Assembly (NCBI RefSeq): GCF_001468125.1
Contig: NZ_LNYT01000020.1
Span: 85,102 to 149,101, forward strand
From: Legionella rubrilucens
GTDB taxonomy: Bacteria > Pseudomonadota > Gammaproteobacteria > Legionellales > Legionellaceae
Direction: 5' to 3'
Length of the DNA stretch: 64,000 nt
In this document: positions 44,265 through 55,686 of the stretch, in pieces
Position numbering within the stretch: the first letter of the stretch is position 1
How the letters are laid out: each line of letters begins with the position of its first letter
The notes under the pieces: generated by a model
What the model was told of the DNA's origin: nothing
The model's input: only the letters and a program-made list of their open reading frames with translations
Database searches by the model: none
Position numbers and translations under genes: made by a program

Positions 44265-46184
44265 TTGAACGACATGGTAAAAAATCTGATTCTGTGGCTA
44301 ATTGTTGCTATTGTACTGGTTTCAGTGTTCAGCAATTTTGGACCACGGCACGCTGACACTCAAAAATTACCCTACAGCCAGTTCCTTAAAGAAGTGGAGC
44401 AGGGTAACGTCAATTCAGTGACCATTGAAGACAGTAAAGTCATCAAGGGCATGACTAAAAAGAACCAACGTTTTGTAACCTACATGCCGCTACAGGATGA
44501 TGCCCTGCTGGGTGAATTATTGAAAGGCAAGGTTGAGGTCAGTGGTCAGGAAAAACCACAGGAAAGTTTCCTGGTTCATGTTTTCATTAACTGGTTCCCT
44601 ATGTTTTTGCTGATTGGGGTCTGGTTCTTTTTTATGCGCCAGATGCAAGGCGGCGGCGGTCGAGGAGCCATGTCGTTTGGGCGTTCACGCGCACGTCTGC
44701 TGGGTGAAGATCAGGTTAAAGTGACTTTTGCCGATGTCGCGGGTGTGGATGAGGCCAAAGAAGAAGTGAAGGAGTTGGTTGATTTCTTAAGGGATCCAAC
44801 CAAGTTTCAGAATTTAGGCGGTCGTATTCCCCGAGGCGTTTTGCTGGTTGGTCCCCCGGGAACCGGTAAAACCCTGTTGGCCAAGGCTGTAGCCGGTGAA
44901 GCCAAAGTGCCTTTCTTTACCATTTCAGGTTCTGATTTCGTGGAAATGTTTGTCGGTGTGGGTGCTTCCCGAGTACGTGATATGTTTGAACAGGCGAAGA
45001 AACACGCGCCCTGCATTATCTTTATTGACGAGATTGATGCTGTCGGTCGCCATCGCGGTGCAGGACTTGGCGGTGGACATGACGAACGGGAACAAACCTT
45101 GAACCAGTTGCTGGTGGAAATGGATGGGTTCGAAGGCAATGAAGGCGTGATTGTGGTTTCTGCCACCAACCGTCCTGATGTGCTTGACCCGGCCCTGCTT
45201 CGTCCTGGTCGTTTTGACAGACAGGTTGTCGTCCCTTTACCCGATATCCGCGGACGCGAACAGATCCTCAAAGTGCATCTGCAAAAAGTACCGTTGGAAA
45301 AGCATGTTGAAATCCTGCCTATCGCTCGTGGTACGCCGGGATTCTCCGGTGCCGACTTAGCCAACCTGGTTAACGAGGCTGCCCTGTTTGCAGCCCGCGC
45401 CAACAAGCGCAAAGTCAGTCTGATTGAACTGGACAAAGCCAAAGACAAAATCATGATGGGCGCTGAACGCCGTTCCATGGTGATGGATGAAAACGAGAAA
45501 AAACTGACGGCTTATCACGAGGCTGGTCATGCGATTGTCGGGTTGTCCGTGCCGGAGCATGATCCGGTTTATAAAGTAACCATTATCCCGCGCGGACGTG
45601 CCTTGGGTGTGACCATGTTTCTGCCTGAGCAGGATCGCTACAGTCACAGCAAGCGACGTCTGGAGAGTCAGTTATCCAGCTTGTTTGGCGGTCGAATTGC
45701 CGAGGAGCTCATCTTTGGGGCTGAAAGCGTGACGACTGGCGCATCGAATGACATCATGAGGGCTACGGAAATCGCCCGTAAGATGGTGACCAGTTGGGGC
45801 TTGTCTGAATTGGGTCCTTTAACCTTTGGCGAAGAGGAAGGTGAAGTCTTCCTGGGACGCAGCGTCAGCCAGCGTAAAGAGGTGTCTGATAAAACAGCCG
45901 AACATATTGATGAAGAAGTAAGAAAAATCATTGATAGAAACTACGAGCGTGCCAGGAGCATTTTGGTTGCGTCCATGGATAAATTGCATGTCATGGCGGA
46001 AACCTTGATTAAATATGAAACGATCGATACCCAGCAAATCAGTGAAATCATGGCAGGCAAAGAGCCTACCCCCCCTGAAGACTGGGATGAAACAAAGCGC
46101 ATAGAAAAAAGCCCCCCTGAAACCGGTGAATCCAATAAACCCATTAATGGAAAAACGGTTGATCATCCTGCGGGAGAACATTAA
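44265..46184 (+). CDS. ftsH: ATP-dependent zinc metalloprotease FtsH
   Basis: A 639-residue inner membrane AAA+ protease that degrades LpxC, RpoH and misassembled membrane proteins. There are two N-terminal membrane segments (6-25 and about 107-124) around a periplasmic loop. Walker A GPPGTGKT (196-203), Walker [12 protein letters not shown], the second region of homology, and the zinc site HEAGH near 418 follow. The C-terminal tail is acidic and disordered. The start is a TTG at 44265, 8 bases after GAGG; the first internal ATG is too far from that site. Confidence 0.97.
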   Translation: MNDMVKNLILWLIVAIVLVSVFSNFGPRHADTQKLPYSQFLKEVEQGNVNSVTIEDSKVIKGMTKKNQRFVTYMPLQDDALLGELLKGKVEVSGQEKPQESFLVHVFINWFPMFLLIGVWFFFMRQMQGGGGRGAMSFGRSRARLLGEDQVKVTFADVAGVDEAKEEVKELVDFLRDPTKFQNLGGRIPRGVLLVGPPGTGKTLLAKAVAGEAKVPFFTISGSDFVEMFVGVGASRVRDMFEQAKKHAPCIIFIDEIDAVGRHRGAGLGGGHDEREQTLNQLLVEMDGFEGNEGVIVVSATNRPDVLDPALLRPGRFDRQVVVPLPDIRGREQILKVHLQKVPLEKHVEILPIARGTPGFSGADLANLVNEAALFAARANKRKVSLIELDKAKDKIMMGAERRSMVMDENEKKLTAYHEAGHAIVGLSVPEHDPVYKVTIIPRGRALGVTMFLPEQDRYSHSKRRLESQLSSLFGGRIAEELIFGAESVTTGASNDIMRATEIARKMVTSWGLSELGPLTFGEEEGEVFLGRSVSQRKEVSDKTAEHIDEEVRKIIDRNYERARSILVASMDKLHVMAETLIKYETIDTQQISEIMAGKEPTPPEDWDETKRIEKSPPETGESNKPINGKTVDHPAGEH

Positions 46185-46189
46185 CCGGA

Positions 46190-46228
46190 GGTAACCTTAA
46201 AGCGGCTTTAGCCCGCTTTAAGGTTACC
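46190..46228. terminator. Perfect 16-bp hairpin between ftsH and folP
   Basis: GGTAACCTTAAAGCGG (46190-46205), a 7-base loop, and its exact complement (46213-46228), starting 6 bases after the ftsH stop. No T run follows, so it may act as a partial terminator, an mRNA-stabilising 3' end or a processing site rather than a full stop before folP. Confidence 0.6.
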
Positions 46229-46270
46229 CCGTCCCTGTTGCCATTACCATACCCTTATCCTGAGAGAAAC

Positions 46271-47140
46271 GTGAATAACAGCGAGTTTTTAAATTGGCTT
46301 ACTCATTATGCCAGGACCTATTCTACCCCTGTTTCTGCCAAGCCCCTCATCATGGGTGTATTGAATATTACCCCGGACTCTTTTGCTGATGGCGGGCGTT
46401 ACATGAATCCAGACGCCGCACTGCAACAAGCCTTAACCATGAGGGATGCCGGCGCGGATTTGATTGATTTGGGCGGCGAGTCTTCGCAACCGGGTGCCCG
46501 GGCGGTATCAATACAGGAACAGTTGGATCGCGTGCTTCCCGTAATAGAAAAGATACGTCAGGAAAGCGATATTTGCCTATCGATTGATACCACCAGGGCA
46601 GAGGTTATGCGTGCGGCTGTTGCGGCAGGCGCTGATTTGATTAATGATATAAAAGCCCTTTCTGAGGAAGGAGCCCTGGCGACTGCGGCAGAGTTAAATG
46701 TACCAGTGTGTTTGATGCACATGAAGGGCATACCGGAAACGATGCAGGAAAATCCCTACTATAGTAAAGATGTAGTGGATGAAATCAATGATTTCTTCAT
46801 TGACCGCATTGAGCGATGCATTCACGCGGGTATTGCTTCGCAGCACCTTATTCTTGATCCAGGATTTGGTTTCGGTAAGTCTGTGCAGCATAATTTGTGG
46901 CTTACCAAACATATTCAGCGCTTTCAACAGCACGGATTACCGCTGTTGCTTGGTGCTTCGCGTAAAAGTACGTTAGGGGCGGTATTGAATAAAGCGGTGG
47001 AAGAGCGACTGATTGGCAGTATTGCTGTGGCAGTTTTTGCCGGATTGCAGGGAGTTGCAATCATCAGAACCCACGATGTGGGTGAAACCAATCAGGCCTT
47101 GTCGATGATTGACGCCATTGTACAGGCTGAGAATGAGTGA
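46271..47140 (+). CDS. folP: Dihydropteroate synthase
   Basis: Makes dihydropteroate from p-aminobenzoate and pterin pyrophosphate; the sulfonamide target. Signatures: [16 protein letters not shown], the [11 protein letters not shown] pterin-site loop, [17 protein letters not shown] and DPGFGFGKS. The GTG at 46271 with GAGAG upstream gives 289 residues; a TTG at 46238 is open, but the sequence there (PLPYPYPERN) looks untranslated and abuts the hairpin. It lies between ftsH and glmM, as in many gammaproteobacteria. Confidence 0.96.
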   Translation: MNNSEFLNWLTHYARTYSTPVSAKPLIMGVLNITPDSFADGGRYMNPDAALQQALTMRDAGADLIDLGGESSQPGARAVSIQEQLDRVLPVIEKIRQESDICLSIDTTRAEVMRAAVAAGADLINDIKALSEEGALATAAELNVPVCLMHMKGIPETMQENPYYSKDVVDEINDFFIDRIERCIHAGIASQHLILDPGFGFGKSVQHNLWLTKHIQRFQQHGLPLLLGASRKSTLGAVLNKAVEERLIGSIAVAVFAGLQGVAIIRTHDVGETNQALSMIDAIVQAENE

Positions 47141-47150
47141 GGTAATAAGG

Positions 47151-48518
47151 ATGAATCAACGTAAATACTTTGGTACAGATGGAATTCGGGGACGGGTGGG
47201 ATTGTCCAGCGTCAATCCGGAGTTCATGCTGAAATTGGGATGGGCCTTAGGCCGGGTATTGGGTAATGATCAGCGTAAAAAGGTCATCATCGGTAAAGAT
47301 ACGCGGGTTTCAGGTTACATGCTTGAATCGGCGCTTGAAGCAGGGTTGGCTGCGGCGGGTGTCGATGTGGCCTTGTTAGGGCCGATGCCTACGCCGGGAA
47401 TTGCCTACCTGACACAAACCCTAAGGGCCAATGCCGGCATTGTCATCAGCGCCTCTCATAATCTTTTTGAAGACAATGGCATTAAATTTTTCTCCTCCGA
47501 CGGCAGCAAATTTCCAGATGCCATGGAACTTGCCATTGAGGCAGAAATAGAGAAACCGTTACAAACCGCAGAGGCCAGGCATTTGGGAAAAGCACGACGC
47601 ATCAATGATGCTGCCGGCCGGTACATCGAATTCTGCAAATCCAGCATTCCCTCCATGACGCGATTGTCAGGCATTAAAATGGTCGTTGATTGTGCCAATG
47701 GCGCCACCTACCATATTGCACCGAATGTGTTCAGCGAGCTTGGAGCGGAAGTGATTGCGATCGGGGATGAGCCGGATGGTTTTAACATCAATGCGCATTG
47801 CGGTTCCACGGCGCCTGAAATACTACGTCAGCGCGTTATACAATCGCGCGCTGATTTAGGCATTGCTCTGGATGGTGATGGCGATCGCTGCATCATGGTT
47901 GATGCTGAGGGCAATGTTGTTGATGGGGATCAAATCATTTATATCATTGCCTGGGAACGGCATCAGCGCGGCATGCTGCAAGGGGGCGTGGTCGGTACGC
48001 AGATGAGCAATTTCGGATTGCAAAAGGCACTTGAAACCATGGGGATCCCGTTTTTGCGCGCCAAGGTCGGCGACCGTTATGTCCTTGAAGCATTGAGAGA
48101 AAAGGACTGGAAAATAGGCGGTGAGCCTTCAGGACACATTGTTTGCCTGGACAAAACCACCACTGGCGACGGCATCATTGCTGCCCTGCAGGTCTTAGCC
48201 TGTATGGTTAAGCAGGATAAATCGTTAAAAGAGCTCACCGAAGGCATTCAGTTGTTACCGCAAACCCTGATTAACATTAAAACCAGGGATGCCAGTGAGC
48301 TGGCCAACCACCCAAACATTACTCATCTGGTTGATAATGTCAGCCGCCAGTTGAATAACAATGGGCGTGTGCTCTTACGCCCATCAGGGACTGAGCCCTT
48401 GCTTCGGGTTATGGTAGAAGGCATCGATGAACAGGAAGTGGCGCGTCATGCGCAGTGGTTGCGCGATGAAATTGTATCCTTTGAAAAGACCGCGCACAAA
48501 AATCAACAGTTGCCCTAG
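47151..48518 (+). CDS. glmM: Phosphoglucosamine mutase
   Basis: 455 residues from the ATG at 47151, with the family start [14 protein letters not shown]. The phosphoserine loop is [16 protein letters not shown] (catalytic Ser near 103), the metal loop is DGDGDRC, the sugar-binding loop is GGEPSGHI, and the phosphate site is [12 protein letters not shown]. It converts glucosamine-6-phosphate to glucosamine-1-phosphate for UDP-GlcNAc. It follows folP by 10 bases. Its stop codon lies in the loop of a terminator hairpin. Confidence 0.97.
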   Translation: MNQRKYFGTDGIRGRVGLSSVNPEFMLKLGWALGRVLGNDQRKKVIIGKDTRVSGYMLESALEAGLAAAGVDVALLGPMPTPGIAYLTQTLRANAGIVISASHNLFEDNGIKFFSSDGSKFPDAMELAIEAEIEKPLQTAEARHLGKARRINDAAGRYIEFCKSSIPSMTRLSGIKMVVDCANGATYHIAPNVFSELGAEVIAIGDEPDGFNINAHCGSTAPEILRQRVIQSRADLGIALDGDGDRCIMVDAEGNVVDGDQIIYIIAWERHQRGMLQGGVVGTQMSNFGLQKALETMGIPFLRAKVGDRYVLEALREKDWKIGGEPSGHIVCLDKTTTGDGIIAALQVLACMVKQDKSLKELTEGIQLLPQTLINIKTRDASELANHPNITHLVDNVSRQLNNNGRVLLRPSGTEPLLRVMVEGIDEQEVARHAQWLRDEIVSFEKTAHKNQQLP

Positions 48519-48530
48519 GCGGGGCAACTG
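48507..48530. terminator. Bidirectional terminator containing both stop codons
   Basis: CAGTTGCCC (48507-48515), loop TAGGCG, GGGCAACTG (48522-48530): a perfect 9-bp stem. The CTAG at 48515-48518 supplies the stop codon of glmM on the plus strand and of the convergent coiled-coil gene on the minus strand. On the minus side a TTGATTTTT tract follows. Confidence 0.75.
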
Positions 48531-50917
48531 GTTAATTCGTGGCTGGTGGCTTGCAGCAGTTGCGAGGAACAAGTCGGTATAAAGAAAAAACGATGCCGAT
48601 GGTCATTCGCCTTGGGTGAAACAAACCTAATCAAATGAGTTATAAACTGGGCAATCATCTCCACGACCTTCAAAAAGCCGCGATGCGTTTGCAGGCTCTC
48701 GTAACGGGGGTCGGCCAGGCATTCTTTGATATCCTGTAGGTCCTCGTGGTGATCATTCTCTTCCGCGATATGGGCTAACTGATGCAGATTGATGGTTGCC
48801 TGCTCCAGTAATCTGGCTTCCCTCGGGTGCTTATTCTGCATTCCAGCCTGATGAGCGTACAGGTTGTCAAGTCGCGTTTTCAAAGCGGGCGATTTGACCT
48901 CGTCGGGCTTTGTGTCCATCACCGGCACGGGAGGTTTCAGCTTAAGCAAGGGAGCGCAGTCGTTATCCGGGTGCGGGGCGAGGGTTTGATACGCCAGAAG
49001 TACGGCATATGGGTTTATCGGATGAGGGTATTCCAATTCGAAATGAATATCCCTTAACAGTTGAGCGGCCTGATAGTAACGTTTTTTGTCAGTGGCCTGG
49101 GATCGCAGGGCAATAAACAGGTTCTGGTACCAGTGCATCAATCCCTGCTCCAGCTCTTGCAGCAGCGGCAGGATGTTTTGGTGCATCATATCCAGTTTTT
49201 TATGGTATTCAATCTCCTGTTTAAGCGGCGGAGGATGATTCTCAATCGAGCCTTCGACTTTGCTAATATTCGACTCAGGCAATAAGATTTTGAGTTGCTT
49301 CAGATTCCGTTGGAGCTCCATTTCCAACTGGTTCTGATTCAGGGACAACTCATGGGGTGGCGGCAGGTGGCCTAGTTCTTCCCGCAACTCTTTTTGCCGA
49401 CGCTTTAACTCAATAATCCGTAAATTAAGGTCCATCGTGTGCGTGTCGGACAAGGTAACCTGCTTCATGCGAGCTAAATAATCTTTACACTGGCTAATTT
49501 GCCCAATTAATTCCTCAATGCGAACTTTACGGGCTGGGGCTTTAGCCGTCAGGTCTTTAATCTGCGTCGTCGTTAACTGAAGTTCATTGCCATGAAGAAT
49601 GTTATTGTGCGTTCGCAGACGTGTGTTTTCCGAAAGAAGTTCGCATAGCTCCTGGATCAGCTTCAACCCGTTGCCTAATTGACCTATGCTGTTTGATGCG
49701 GCAAGACTGAGCCTGTCCAGTTCCTGCTTTAATTCCAGGCTGCTGCTTTTCTCACCCGAACAGGACGTATCATACGATTGCATAAGCTGAATGATTTCCC
49801 TGTTGAGTGAGTCCGGCGCCGACGCAGTCTGCCCTTCTTTAGGGGCTTCGGGTAACATCACTCGAGCATCATTCCTTTTTTTGCTGAGTGAATCAATGAC
49901 GGATTGCAGTTTGTATCGTTTGAGTAAAAGCGAAAGGTAGAAATAATGCTGCTCCATGCTCTGTACATTCTGAGCATAGTTCTTATTATTTAACCAATTC
50001 ACCCAGGCCAGAGGATTCAGGCTTGACGTGCTGATGACCTGTTGCCAACCTTTTATATAAAGCAGATTCTCCTTATCCGTTGCCTCATCAAACAAATAGT
50101 TAAGATCCCGCTTTACTTCAGCAGGAAGAGTAAATTGCTCAATTTCTTTATCCAGCATTCTGAGCGATTGTTGGGCGGCTTCAAGTTCGTCGCTTAATTG
50201 TTTAATAGTACTTGAAAGTTCCTGATGGGATATCGACTCCTTTAAGCGCTGCGAGTAGCGGGTAAACTCATGGAGATACCGTTCATGCCCGATAATCTGA
50301 CCTTGAATATTCTCCAGCTCGCTCCTTAGAAGGCGTACGTCATTATCCGAGATCAGTGTGATATTGAGTTCTCTCAACTGCCTTTGAATGTCGTTGATTC
50401 GTAACCAGTTCCTATTAAGAATGAGTTTGAGATCGTCAAATTTGATGCTATTCAATTCCCTGGTGAGGGTTTCTTCAAGTCCTCCGATCAATACCTCTCG
50501 CTCTCGAAGACCGGGATAAACTGAAAGAGCCAGAATGGGATCCTTCTGGTATTGTATTTTGGCATAGATTTCATAGAGTTGCTGATAAGGTTCTTCAAGC
50601 TGGCTTTTCGTCTTTCTGGTCTCAAGATCATGGGTTTTGAGGCTGTCCTTAATCAACTTGATTTCGCTTTGGATGCGCTTTTGTTCCTCATGGATTAAAG
50701 CGATTGCAGCCTGCCTGTCCGCATTGCCTTTCCAGCGCTTAAGCAATTCCCTGAAATCATGGAGAAACAGCCATAATGCTTTGACTTCCTCAGGCGGGGA
50801 GCTCTCTTGATTGAATAAATGATCATAATGGGTCAATAGAGTGTAGAACGAAAGGAAGTTCGTCGGTTGTGATGAGGTACGAAGTTGAGCGGCTAAGGCT
50901 CTGAGTTCCTCTTTCAT
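48515..50917 (-). CDS. Large coiled-coil protein, probable effector (LepA-position)
   Basis: An 800-residue, almost wholly helical protein rich in Leu, Gln, Glu and Lys with heptad patterns across about 75-650. It has no signal peptide, no membrane segment and no enzymatic motif. An AGGAG ribosome site precedes the ATG. In L. pneumophila the Dot/Icm effector LepA (lpg2793, a coiled-coil protein promoting non-lytic exit from protozoa) lies, as I recall, in the same glmM-tpiA neighbourhood. This one is shorter than the roughly 1150-residue LepA, so orthology is a positional guess. It is unrelated to the translation factor of the same name. Confidence 0.82.
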   Translation of the reverse strand: MKEELRALAAQLRTSSQPTNFLSFYTLLTHYDHLFNQESSPPEEVKALWLFLHDFRELLKRWKGNADRQAAIALIHEEQKRIQSEIKLIKDSLKTHDLETRKTKSQLEEPYQQLYEIYAKIQYQKDPILALSVYPGLREREVLIGGLEETLTRELNSIKFDDLKLILNRNWLRINDIQRQLRELNITLISDNDVRLLRSELENIQGQIIGHERYLHEFTRYSQRLKESISHQELSSTIKQLSDELEAAQQSLRMLDKEIEQFTLPAEVKRDLNYLFDEATDKENLLYIKGWQQVISTSSLNPLAWVNWLNNKNYAQNVQSMEQHYFYLSLLLKRYKLQSVIDSLSKKRNDARVMLPEAPKEGQTASAPDSLNREIIQLMQSYDTSCSGEKSSSLELKQELDRLSLAASNSIGQLGNGLKLIQELCELLSENTRLRTHNNILHGNELQLTTTQIKDLTAKAPARKVRIEELIGQISQCKDYLARMKQVTLSDTHTMDLNLRIIELKRRQKELREELGHLPPPHELSLNQNQLEMELQRNLKQLKILLPESNISKVEGSIENHPPPLKQEIEYHKKLDMMHQNILPLLQELEQGLMHWYQNLFIALRSQATDKKRYYQAAQLLRDIHFELEYPHPINPYAVLLAYQTLAPHPDNDCAPLLKLKPPVPVMDTKPDEVKSPALKTRLDNLYAHQAGMQNKHPREARLLEQATINLHQLAHIAEENDHHEDLQDIKECLADPRYESLQTHRGFLKVVEMIAQFITHLIRFVSPKANDHRHRFFFIPTCSSQLLQATSHELTSCPA

Positions 50918-51079
50918 TACGATTCTCCTGAATACAAATAAGTCAATCCTTGAGTACAGCCTGGACTGAAAAGAAGCTCAATTTCTATAATTAACGGAGC
51001 AAATCATAAAAATCAAGCAAAATACTAGGATTTCGAGCAACATTAAGGTATATTGCCCCGGTTATTAACTGGAGTGGCA

Positions 51080-51832
51080 ATGAGGAAAAAAATTGTAGCA
51101 GGGAACTGGAAAATGAATGGTACAGTCAGCACCATTACCCAGCTGCTCAAGGACCTCGTTCGGCAACTGCCTGAATTAAGCCACGGCACGGATTGTGCGG
51201 TGATGCCCCCCGCGATTTATTTGCCTCTGGTGCAGGAACTTCTTCAGGGCAGTTGCGTTGGCTGGGGTGCACAGAATGTTTATCCAGCGGATGCGGGTGC
51301 TTATACGGGTGAACTCTCCAGCACCATGCTTAAAGATTACCAATGCCGGTATGTATTGGTCGGTCATTCGGAAAGAAGGCAACTTTTCGGAGAAAGCGAA
51401 AAATTTGTTGCTGATAAATACCACCATGTAAAAGAACATGGTATGATACCGGTTCTTTGCGTGGGCGAGACTCTTGATGAGCGCCAGCAAGGAAAAACGA
51501 AAGAAGTATTGACCCGTCAGCTCCTGGCTGTAGCTAAAGAAGACTCAGCCTGTTTCGGCAATGCTGTCATCGCTTATGAACCCGTATGGGCAATAGGTAC
51601 TGGTCAGACAGCAAGCCCTGAGCAAGCTCAGGAAATGCACGGGTTTATTAGAGAATTAGTGAGTGAATTCAGCAAGGAAGACGCTGCTGCATTGCCGCTG
51701 CTTTATGGCGGAAGTGTTAATGAGAAAAATGCAGCCTCGTTGTTTTCCATGCCGGATGTCGATGGTGGTTTAATTGGTGGTGCATCCCTTAATGCACAAC
51801 AGTTTGTGGAAATTGTTAAATGTATCAATTAA
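51080..51832 (+). CDS. tpiA: Triosephosphate isomerase
   Basis: A 250-residue TIM barrel enzyme of glycolysis. Catalytic residues are in place: GNWKMNG (Asn/Lys near 10-12), GHSERRQ (His near 95) and [11 protein letters not shown] (Glu near 167), with the phosphate loops LLYGGSVN and GGLIGGASL. The ATG at 51080 follows GGAG by 6 to 7 bases; 51053 is rejected. The 3' end overlaps secG by 13 bases. Confidence 0.97.
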   Translation: MRKKIVAGNWKMNGTVSTITQLLKDLVRQLPELSHGTDCAVMPPAIYLPLVQELLQGSCVGWGAQNVYPADAGAYTGELSSTMLKDYQCRYVLVGHSERRQLFGESEKFVADKYHHVKEHGMIPVLCVGETLDERQQGKTKEVLTRQLLAVAKEDSACFGNAVIAYEPVWAIGTGQTASPEQAQEMHGFIRELVSEFSKEDAAALPLLYGGSVNEKNAASLFSMPDVDGGLIGGASLNAQQFVEIVKCIN

Positions 51833-52149
51833 TTTTAATCATTCATGTGCTGGTCGCCATGGTCCTGATTGGACTGGTGTTGATACAGCATGGAAAGGGT
51901 GCCGATATCGGTGCTGCGTTTGGTTCAGGCGCATCAAATACTGTTTTCGGCAGCCAGGGTACCGGAGGATTTCTGTTCAAATTGACCGGCGGATTGGCAT
52001 TGACATTTTTTGTGACAAGTTTGACCCTGTCCTACATGGTATCCACGCAATACCAAAAGGCAGAGCAACAAGCCATTCCTCAACCAATTAGCGCGCCAAA
52101 TAACGCGATTCCGGTGCCGGTTGATAGCAGTAAAAACGGAAAAGAATAA
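51820..52149 (+). CDS. secG: Preprotein translocase subunit SecG
   Basis: A 109-residue small inner membrane protein of the SecYEG channel with two hydrophobic segments (about 2-22 and 52-70) joined by the conserved polar loop [27 protein letters not shown] Pro/Ala-rich tail follows. Its start lies inside tpiA in another frame, implying translational coupling. The tpiA-secG-tRNA-Leu-nuo order is common in gammaproteobacteria. Confidence 0.95.
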   Translation: MYQLILIIHVLVAMVLIGLVLIQHGKGADIGAAFGSGASNTVFGSQGTGGFLFKLTGGLALTFFVTSLTLSYMVSTQYQKAEQQAIPQPISAPNNAIPVPVDSSKNGKE

Positions 52150-52157
52150 CTAAATAT

Positions 52158-52242
52158 GCCGAAGTGGTGGAATTGGTAGACACGCCGTCTTGAGGGGGCG
52201 GTGGCGTAAGCCGTGCCGGTTCGAGTCCGGCCTTCGGCACCA
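52158..52242 (+). tRNA. tRNA-Leu (anticodon GAG)
   Basis: An 85-base class II tRNA with encoded CCA. The acceptor stem GCCGAAG pairs with CTTCGGC. The D-arm region is TGGTGGAATTGGTAGACA. The anticodon loop is TTGAGGG, giving GAG, which reads CUC and CUU codons. A long variable arm (GGTGGCGTAAGCCG) and the T arm CCGGTTCGAGTCCGG follow. It sits 8 bases after secG and 18 bases before nuoA, so it is likely cut out of the tpiA-nuo transcript. Confidence 0.97.
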
Positions 52243-52260
52243 TTTATCCGAGCGAAATGA

Positions 52261-52620
52261 ATGATGCTATCACAATACTTGCCAATACTAGTTTTTATTA
52301 TCATAGCCCTGGCTTTAGGCATTGCTATGATTACTGCTGCGTCATTATTTTCTAAACATCAGCCTGATTCTGCTAAAAACGCGCCCTATGAGTGCGGCTT
52401 TAATGCATTTGAAAGCTCCCACATCCCTTTCGATGTCAGATTTTATCTGGTTGCTATACTCTTTATTATCTTTGATCTGGAAACTGCGTTTTTCTTCCCT
52501 TGGGCCCTGGTATTGCGTGAGATAGGCTGGTTTGGCTTCTCAGCAATGATGATCTTTCTCGGCCTGCTGGTCATTGGCTTTATCTACGAATGGAAGCGGG
52601 GCGCTCTTGAATGGGAATGA
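52261..52620 (+). CDS. nuoA: NADH-quinone oxidoreductase subunit A
   Basis: A 119-residue membrane subunit of complex I with three hydrophobic helices. The family block [23 protein letters not shown] is split by the usual cytoplasmic loop, and the conserved acidic pair is in [14 protein letters not shown]. An alternative ATG is one codon downstream at 52264. First gene of the nuo operon. Confidence 0.96.
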   Translation: MMLSQYLPILVFIIIALALGIAMITAASLFSKHQPDSAKNAPYECGFNAFESSHIPFDVRFYLVAILFIIFDLETAFFFPWALVLREIGWFGFSAMMIFLGLLVIGFIYEWKRGALEWE

Positions 52621-52697
52621 TTAGTTTTTATCAATCCCGGGTTGAGGCCTGCGGCGACATGTTATTAAACCAAGATATATTATTTTAGAGGCTTGCT

Positions 52698-53174
52698 ATG
52701 GCTGTTGCAGAATTGCAAAAAACGGGCTTTGTTACAACCTCTGTTGAGAAACTGGTGGGTTGGGCGCGCAGCGGTTCAATGTGGCCGATGACGTTTGGCC
52801 TGGCCTGTTGTGCAGTAGAAATGATGCATGTGGGCGCTGCCCGCTATGATTTGGATCGCTTTGGGATCATTTTCAGACCCAGTCCCCGGCAATCCGATGT
52901 CATGATTGTTGCCGGTACCCTGTGCAACAAAATGGCGCCTGCCTTGCGCAAGGTCTATGACCAAATGCCTGAGCCCCGCTGGGTCATTTCCATGGGTTCA
53001 TGTGCCAATGGCGGAGGTTATTACCATTATTCCTATTCGGTCGTGCGCGGTTGTGATCGTATTGTACCGGTTGATGTGTATGTACCGGGTTGTCCCCCAA
53101 CGGCTGAAGCGCTTCTTTACGGCATTATCCAGTTACAGAATAAAATCAGGCGTAAACCTGTAATAGAAGCATAA
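52698..53174 (+). CDS. nuoB: NADH-quinone oxidoreductase subunit B
   Basis: A 158-residue peripheral-arm subunit carrying cluster N2, the last iron-sulfur centre before quinone. The four ligands are the tandem C37-C38 (LACCAVEMM), C102 (GSCANGGG) and C132 (VPGCPP). A GAGG ribosome site precedes the ATG. Confidence 0.97.
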   Translation: MAVAELQKTGFVTTSVEKLVGWARSGSMWPMTFGLACCAVEMMHVGAARYDLDRFGIIFRPSPRQSDVMIVAGTLCNKMAPALRKVYDQMPEPRWVISMGSCANGGGYYHYSYSVVRGCDRIVPVDVYVPGCPPTAEALLYGIIQLQNKIRRKPVIEA

Positions 53175-53194
53175 ACGAGCACAGGTATCTATCG

Positions 53195-53878
53195 ATGACT
53201 AAACTGACTAGCTTGGCCGAAAAAATAAACACTGAATTGGTTCATTTGATTGACTCCGTCGACGTGGCAACGCAAGAGATTACGATTGAATGCAGCCCTG
53301 CCCACATAAAGCAAGTCCTGGAGCAGTTGAAAGTGCATGAACATTTTGCATTCGATCAGCTGATGGATGTTTGTGCCGTGGATTACCTTGATTACGGTTC
53401 CTATGACTGGGAAACGGAAGCGGCCACTGAAAGCGGTTTTTCTCGTGGTGTGGAGGCGCATGAAGCCAAAGCTTTTGTCTTTGATAAACCTCGCTTTGCT
53501 GTTGTCTATCATCTGCTCTCAACAGTAAAAAACCAACGCATTCGTGTAAAAGTATTTCTTGATGAGCATAATCTGGTTATTCCATCGGTCCATGAGTTAT
53601 GGAAGTCAGCCAACTGGTTTGAGCGTGAAGCCTACGATTTATTTGGTATCCTCTTCTCAGGTCATCCTGATCTGAGACGACTGCTGACTGATTACGGATT
53701 CATCGGTCATCCATTCCGCAAAGATTTCCCTTTGATTGGTGAGGTTGAAATGCGTTACGACGCGCGTCAACAAAAAGTCGTGTATGAACCGGTCAGTATA
53801 GAACCCCGAATCCTGGTACCCAAGGTAATACGCAATGACAACCGTTATCTTGATAACCATGGAGTGAGCCATGATTGA
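53195..53878 (+). CDS. nuoC: NADH-quinone oxidoreductase subunit C
   Basis: A 227-residue peripheral-arm subunit. The signature [22 protein letters not shown] and the following [10 protein letters not shown] are intact. It is separate from NuoD here, unlike the fused NuoCD of E. coli, and overlaps it by 8 bases. Confidence 0.96.
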   Translation: MTKLTSLAEKINTELVHLIDSVDVATQEITIECSPAHIKQVLEQLKVHEHFAFDQLMDVCAVDYLDYGSYDWETEAATESGFSRGVEAHEAKAFVFDKPRFAVVYHLLSTVKNQRIRVKVFLDEHNLVIPSVHELWKSANWFEREAYDLFGILFSGHPDLRRLLTDYGFIGHPFRKDFPLIGEVEMRYDARQQKVVYEPVSIEPRILVPKVIRNDNRYLDNHGVSHD

Positions 53879-55124
53879 ATTAAAAAATTATACGCTTAAC
53901 TTTGGCCCCCAGCATCCTGCTGCCCATGGTGTATTGCGCCTGATTCTTGAGCTTGAGGGTGAGACCATTGTCCGTGCCGACCCGCACATTGGGTTGTTGC
54001 ACCGTGCGACAGAAAAGTTGGCCGAGTCAAAACCTTACCTGCAAAACATTGGTTACATGGACAGGCTTGATTACGTGTCCATGATGTGTAATGAGCATGC
54101 TTACGTACTGGCTATTGAAAAATTGCTGGGCATTGAGGCGCCTGTGCGTGCTCAATACATCCGTACCCTGTTTGACGAAGTAACACGGGTCCTTAACCAT
54201 TTACTCTGGCTGGGTGCCAGTGCTCTGGATATTGGCGCGATGACTGTCTTTCTCTACTGTTTCCGTGAGCGGGAAGATTTGTTTGACTGCTACGAAGCCG
54301 TGTCCGGTGCCCGTATGCACGCCAAGTACTACCGGCCTGGCGGGGTTGCCCGTGATCTTCCAGACAGCATGCCGCAATACAAGGCATCCCGCTGGCACAA
54401 TGAGCGGGAAGTGGAAAAAATGAATGAAAATCGCCAGGGAAGCCTGCTTGATTTTCTTTGGGCTTTTACCGAGCGTTTTCCCAAGTGCGTTGATGAATAC
54501 GAAACATTATTAACAGATAACCGAATCTGGAAGCAACGTACGGTGGATATCGGTGTGGTTTCTCCTGAGGATGCTCTGCAATGGGGGTTCAGTGGCCCGA
54601 TGCTGCGTGCCTCCGGTATTGCCTGGGATTTGCGTAAAAAGCAACCCTATGCTGTCTATGATCAGGTCGATTTCGATATACCGGTCGGTAAAACCGGTGA
54701 CTGCTACGATCGTTACCTGGTGCGGGTCGAGGAATTGAGACAATCCAACCGTATTATGCGTCAATGCATCGAATGGCTGCGCAAAAATCCTGGTCCGGTT
54801 CGTCTGGAGGATCACAAGATTACGCCGCCACGACGGGTTGAAATGAAACATGACATGGAAGCGCTGATTCATCACTTTAAGCTCTTCACGGAGGGCTTCT
54901 CTTTGCCGCGGGGCGAGGTTTACAGCGCAGTGGAGGCGCCTAAGGGCGAATTTGGTATCTATCTGGTTTCTGATGGCGCGAACAAACCCTACCGACTGAA
55001 AATTCGGGCGCCTGGTTTTGCCCATTTAGCGGGATATGATGAAATGGTCAGAGGCCATATGCTGGCTGATGGAGTAGCAATTCTTGCCAGTCAGGATATT
55101 GTTTTCGGTGAAATCGATCGGTAA
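53871..55124 (+). CDS. nuoD: NADH-quinone oxidoreductase subunit D
   Basis: A 417-residue 49-kDa-type subunit that forms the quinone site with NuoB. Key landmarks are [13 protein letters not shown] (quinone-site His), [21 protein letters not shown] and the Asp-containing C-terminal GEIDR. The ATG lies within nuoC. Confidence 0.97.
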   Translation: MIELKNYTLNFGPQHPAAHGVLRLILELEGETIVRADPHIGLLHRATEKLAESKPYLQNIGYMDRLDYVSMMCNEHAYVLAIEKLLGIEAPVRAQYIRTLFDEVTRVLNHLLWLGASALDIGAMTVFLYCFREREDLFDCYEAVSGARMHAKYYRPGGVARDLPDSMPQYKASRWHNEREVEKMNENRQGSLLDFLWAFTERFPKCVDEYETLLTDNRIWKQRTVDIGVVSPEDALQWGFSGPMLRASGIAWDLRKKQPYAVYDQVDFDIPVGKTGDCYDRYLVRVEELRQSNRIMRQCIEWLRKNPGPVRLEDHKITPPRRVEMKHDMEALIHHFKLFTEGFSLPRGEVYSAVEAPKGEFGIYLVSDGANKPYRLKIRAPGFAHLAGYDEMVRGHMLADGVAILASQDIVFGEIDR

Positions 55125-55164
55125 CACGACGCTGTCGGATTAAACGTTTTTTAAGGTTAGAAGC

Positions 55165-55668
55165 ATGTCTGAGAATTCAGCTAAAATACTTTGTCAACTG
55201 ATATCAGCAGAGCGGATCAGTGAAATCAATGCGTGGATCGCGAAATATCCAGCGGATCAAAAGCAATCCGCCGTAATGAGTGCATTGCGTATCGTTCAGG
55301 AGGAGCACGGGTATTTGTCGCCTGAATTAATGGATGCGGTTGCTGAATATCTGGACATGCCAGCCATTGCCGTTTATGAAGTCGCCACGTTTTACACCAT
55401 GTATGAACACAAGCCCATTGGGCGTCATCTGGTTAATGTGTGTACTAATATTTCCTGTAAATTGATGGGTTCATCCGAAGTGGTTAACTACCTGCAGTCC
55501 AAATTGGGCATTAAGCTCGGTGAAACAACCGCTGATGGACGCTTTACACTTCGCTCGGTCGAGTGCCTCGGTGCCTGTGTTAATGCACCGATGATGCAGG
55601 TCAACAAAGAGTATCACGAGAATTTAAACCCTGAAAAAATTGATCACGTGTTGGAACAGTATCAATGA
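55165..55668 (+). CDS. nuoE: NADH-quinone oxidoreductase subunit E
   Basis: A 167-residue thioredoxin-like subunit holding the 2Fe-2S cluster N1a. The ligands are C93, C98, C134 and C138 (CTNISC and CLGAC), the expected spacing. Confidence 0.96.
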   Translation: MSENSAKILCQLISAERISEINAWIAKYPADQKQSAVMSALRIVQEEHGYLSPELMDAVAEYLDMPAIAVYEVATFYTMYEHKPIGRHLVNVCTNISCKLMGSSEVVNYLQSKLGIKLGETTADGRFTLRSVECLGACVNAPMMQVNKEYHENLNPEKIDHVLEQYQ

Positions 55669-55686
55669 ACGATAGAGGTGATTGCC

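Noticed and set aside
44807-45478. 223-codon open frame antisense to ftsH
   Set aside because: Ser/Arg/Pro-rich translation with no domain, wholly inside a conserved gene on the other strand.
50918-51079. PmrA box upstream of the LepA-position gene
   Set aside because: A single TTAAT half-site without a second half at the right distance.
54510-55025. 171-codon frame antisense to nuoD
   Set aside because: Shadow of a highly conserved gene.
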